A stretch of DNA of 14,702 bases. Source: an uncultured Kiloniellales bacterium. Lineage in GTDB: Bacteria; Pseudomonadota; Alphaproteobacteria; Kiloniellales; JAKSDN01. The stretch covers positions 1 through 14,702 of the forward strand of contig CAMYMY010000142.1 in the NCBI GenBank assembly GCA_947259625.1, read 5' to 3'. Positions within the stretch are counted from its first letter, which is position 1, and each line of letters begins with the position of its first letter. Below are positions 13,723 through 14,702 of the stretch, one piece after another. The position numbers and the translations under genes were made by a program. A model generated the notes under the pieces. That model saw only the letters and a list, made by a program, of their open reading frames with translations. It was not told the origin of the DNA and ran no database searches.

Positions 13723-14702
13723 ATGGCCGGGCCGGACAAGACGCCGTACTACATCACCACGCCGATCTACTACGTCAACGACGTGCCGCATATCGGCCAC
13801 GCCTACACGACCTTGGCCTGCGACGTGCTCGCGCGCTTCAAGCGCCTGGACGGCTACGACGTGATGTTCCTGACCGGCACTGACGAGCACGGCCAGAAGA
13901 ACGAGAAGGCGGCCAAGGCCGCCGGAATGGACCCGCAGGCCTTCGTCGACAAGGTGAGCGAGAACTTCCGCCACCTGGCCCGGGCCATGAACTACTCCAA
14001 CGACGACTTCATCCGAACGACCGAAGAGCGCCACAAGCGCTCCTGCCAGGCGATCTGGAAGCGGCTGAAGGAGAACGATCAGATCTATCTGGGCAGCTAT
14101 GCCGGCTGGTATGCGGTGCGCGACGAGGCCTACTACGGCGAGGAGGAGCTGAGCGACGGTCCCGACGGCAAGAAGATCGCGCCCTCGGGCGCCGAGGCCG
14201 AATGGGTCGAGGAGCCGTCCTATTTCTTCAAGCTGTCCGAATGGGAGGACCGGCTGCTCGAGCTCTACGAGCGCGATCCGGATTTCATCGGCCCGCCCAC
14301 CCGGCGCAACGAGATGATGAGCTTCGTCCGAAGTGGCCTGCGCGACCTCTCGATCAGCCGGACCACCTTCAAGTGGGGCGTGCCGGTGCCCGACGACCCG
14401 GACCACGTCATGTACGTGTGGATCGACGCGCTCACGAACTACATCACGGCTGCTGGCTTTCCGGACGTGGAAAGTGCCGCGTTTACAAAGTATTGGCCTG
14501 CCGATCTTCATATGGTGGGTAAGGACATCCTGCGCTTCCACACGGTCTACTGGCCGGCTTTCCTGATGGGTGCCGGCATCGCGCCGCCAAAGCGGGTGTT
14601 CGGCCATGGCTGGCTGTTGAACCGGGGCGAGAAGATGTCGAAGTCGGTCGGCAACGTGCTCAGGGCCGAGGACCTGATCGCGCGCTACGGCCTCGTCCAA
14701 GT
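13723..14702 (+). CDS. metG: Methionyl-tRNA synthetase, 3' end outside the window
   Basis: The reading frame is open from the ATG at 13723 to the right edge (326 complete codons), so the C-terminal part is missing. It is a class I synthetase that attaches methionine to elongator and initiator tRNA-Met. The HIGH signature is at residues 23-26 in 'YYVNDVPHIGHAYTT'. 'FLTGTDEHGQK' follows. 'YAGWYAVRDEAYYGEEEL' occupies the connective-peptide region where other MetRS types have Cys-x-x-Cys zinc knuckles; here no such cysteines are seen, so it belongs to the knuckle-free form. 'VWIDALTNYI' and the KMSKS loop (Lys304-Ser308) complete the core. GAGGAG lies just before the ATG. It follows holB by 62 bases. 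A TatD-type nuclease commonly comes next but is not visible. Confidence 0.97.
   Translation, partial: MAGPDKTPYYITTPIYYVNDVPHIGHAYTTLACDVLARFKRLDGYDVMFLTGTDEHGQKNEKAAKAAGMDPQAFVDKVSENFRHLARAMNYSNDDFIRTTEERHKRSCQAIWKRLKENDQIYLGSYAGWYAVRDEAYYGEEELSDGPDGKKIAPSGAEAEWVEEPSYFFKLSEWEDRLLELYERDPDFIGPPTRRNEMMSFVRSGLRDLSISRTTFKWGVPVPDDPDHVMYVWIDALTNYITAAGFPDVESAAFTKYWPADLHMVGKDILRFHTVYWPAFLMGAGIAPPKRVFGHGWLLNRGEKMSKSVGNVLRAEDLIARYGLVQ

Noticed and set aside
13357..14700. Long minus-strand open frame opposite holB and metG
   Set aside because: It is antisense to clear holB and MetRS sequence, including the KMSKS loop. The translation resembles typical shadow peptides.

Overview
This is a chromosomal stretch from a high-GC alphaproteobacterium, possibly of Rhodospirillales/Kiloniellales type. 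That placement rests on an IalB-family periplasmic protein, a receiver-PilZ regulator with the alphaproteobacterial 'RRxxRR...NLSxGGA' motif, SPOR-domain envelope proteins, a methionyl-tRNA synthetase lacking the usual zinc-knuckle cysteines, and the order rlpA - D,D-carboxypeptidase - tmk - holB - metG. I see no insertion sequence, prophage, CRISPR array, toxin-antitoxin pair or defence island. Most of the window is ordinary core chromosome.

Left part (1-5132). A Tat-type leader of an exported protein runs off the left edge on the minus strand. Upstream of it lies a small Sel1-repeat ORF that appears to be frameshifted, then an AT-rich promoter-like stretch. On the plus strand follow an IalB-family secreted protein, a glutathione S-transferase, a 337-base non-coding region and an RtcB-type RNA ligase. 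The non-coding region ends in a strong intrinsic terminator just before rtcB. Its terminator 5' arm can instead pair with an upstream copy of the same 11-base word, so it has the layout of an attenuator or riboswitch. Convergent to rtcB are a UDP-glucuronate 4-epimerase-like gene and a receiver-PilZ response regulator.

Middle (5390-6951, minus strand). A tRNA-Ser(UGA) with an encoded CCA is followed by a TPR lipoprotein with a C-terminal SPOR domain. The latter is split by a frameshift or small deletion near 6520-6535.

Right part (7243-14702, plus strand). A YdcF/ElyC-type membrane protein, an MltB-type lytic transglycosylase, an RlpA septal lipoprotein and a PBP5-type D,D-carboxypeptidase form a peptidoglycan-remodelling block. 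It runs into the housekeeping genes tmk, holB and metG (cut by the right edge). Together with the TPR-SPOR gene, this puts five envelope/peptidoglycan genes side by side.

The observations most worth follow-up are the candidate terminator/antiterminator RNA before rtcB, the two independent apparent frameshifts in repeat proteins, and the receiver-PilZ regulator with an inverted repeat just upstream.
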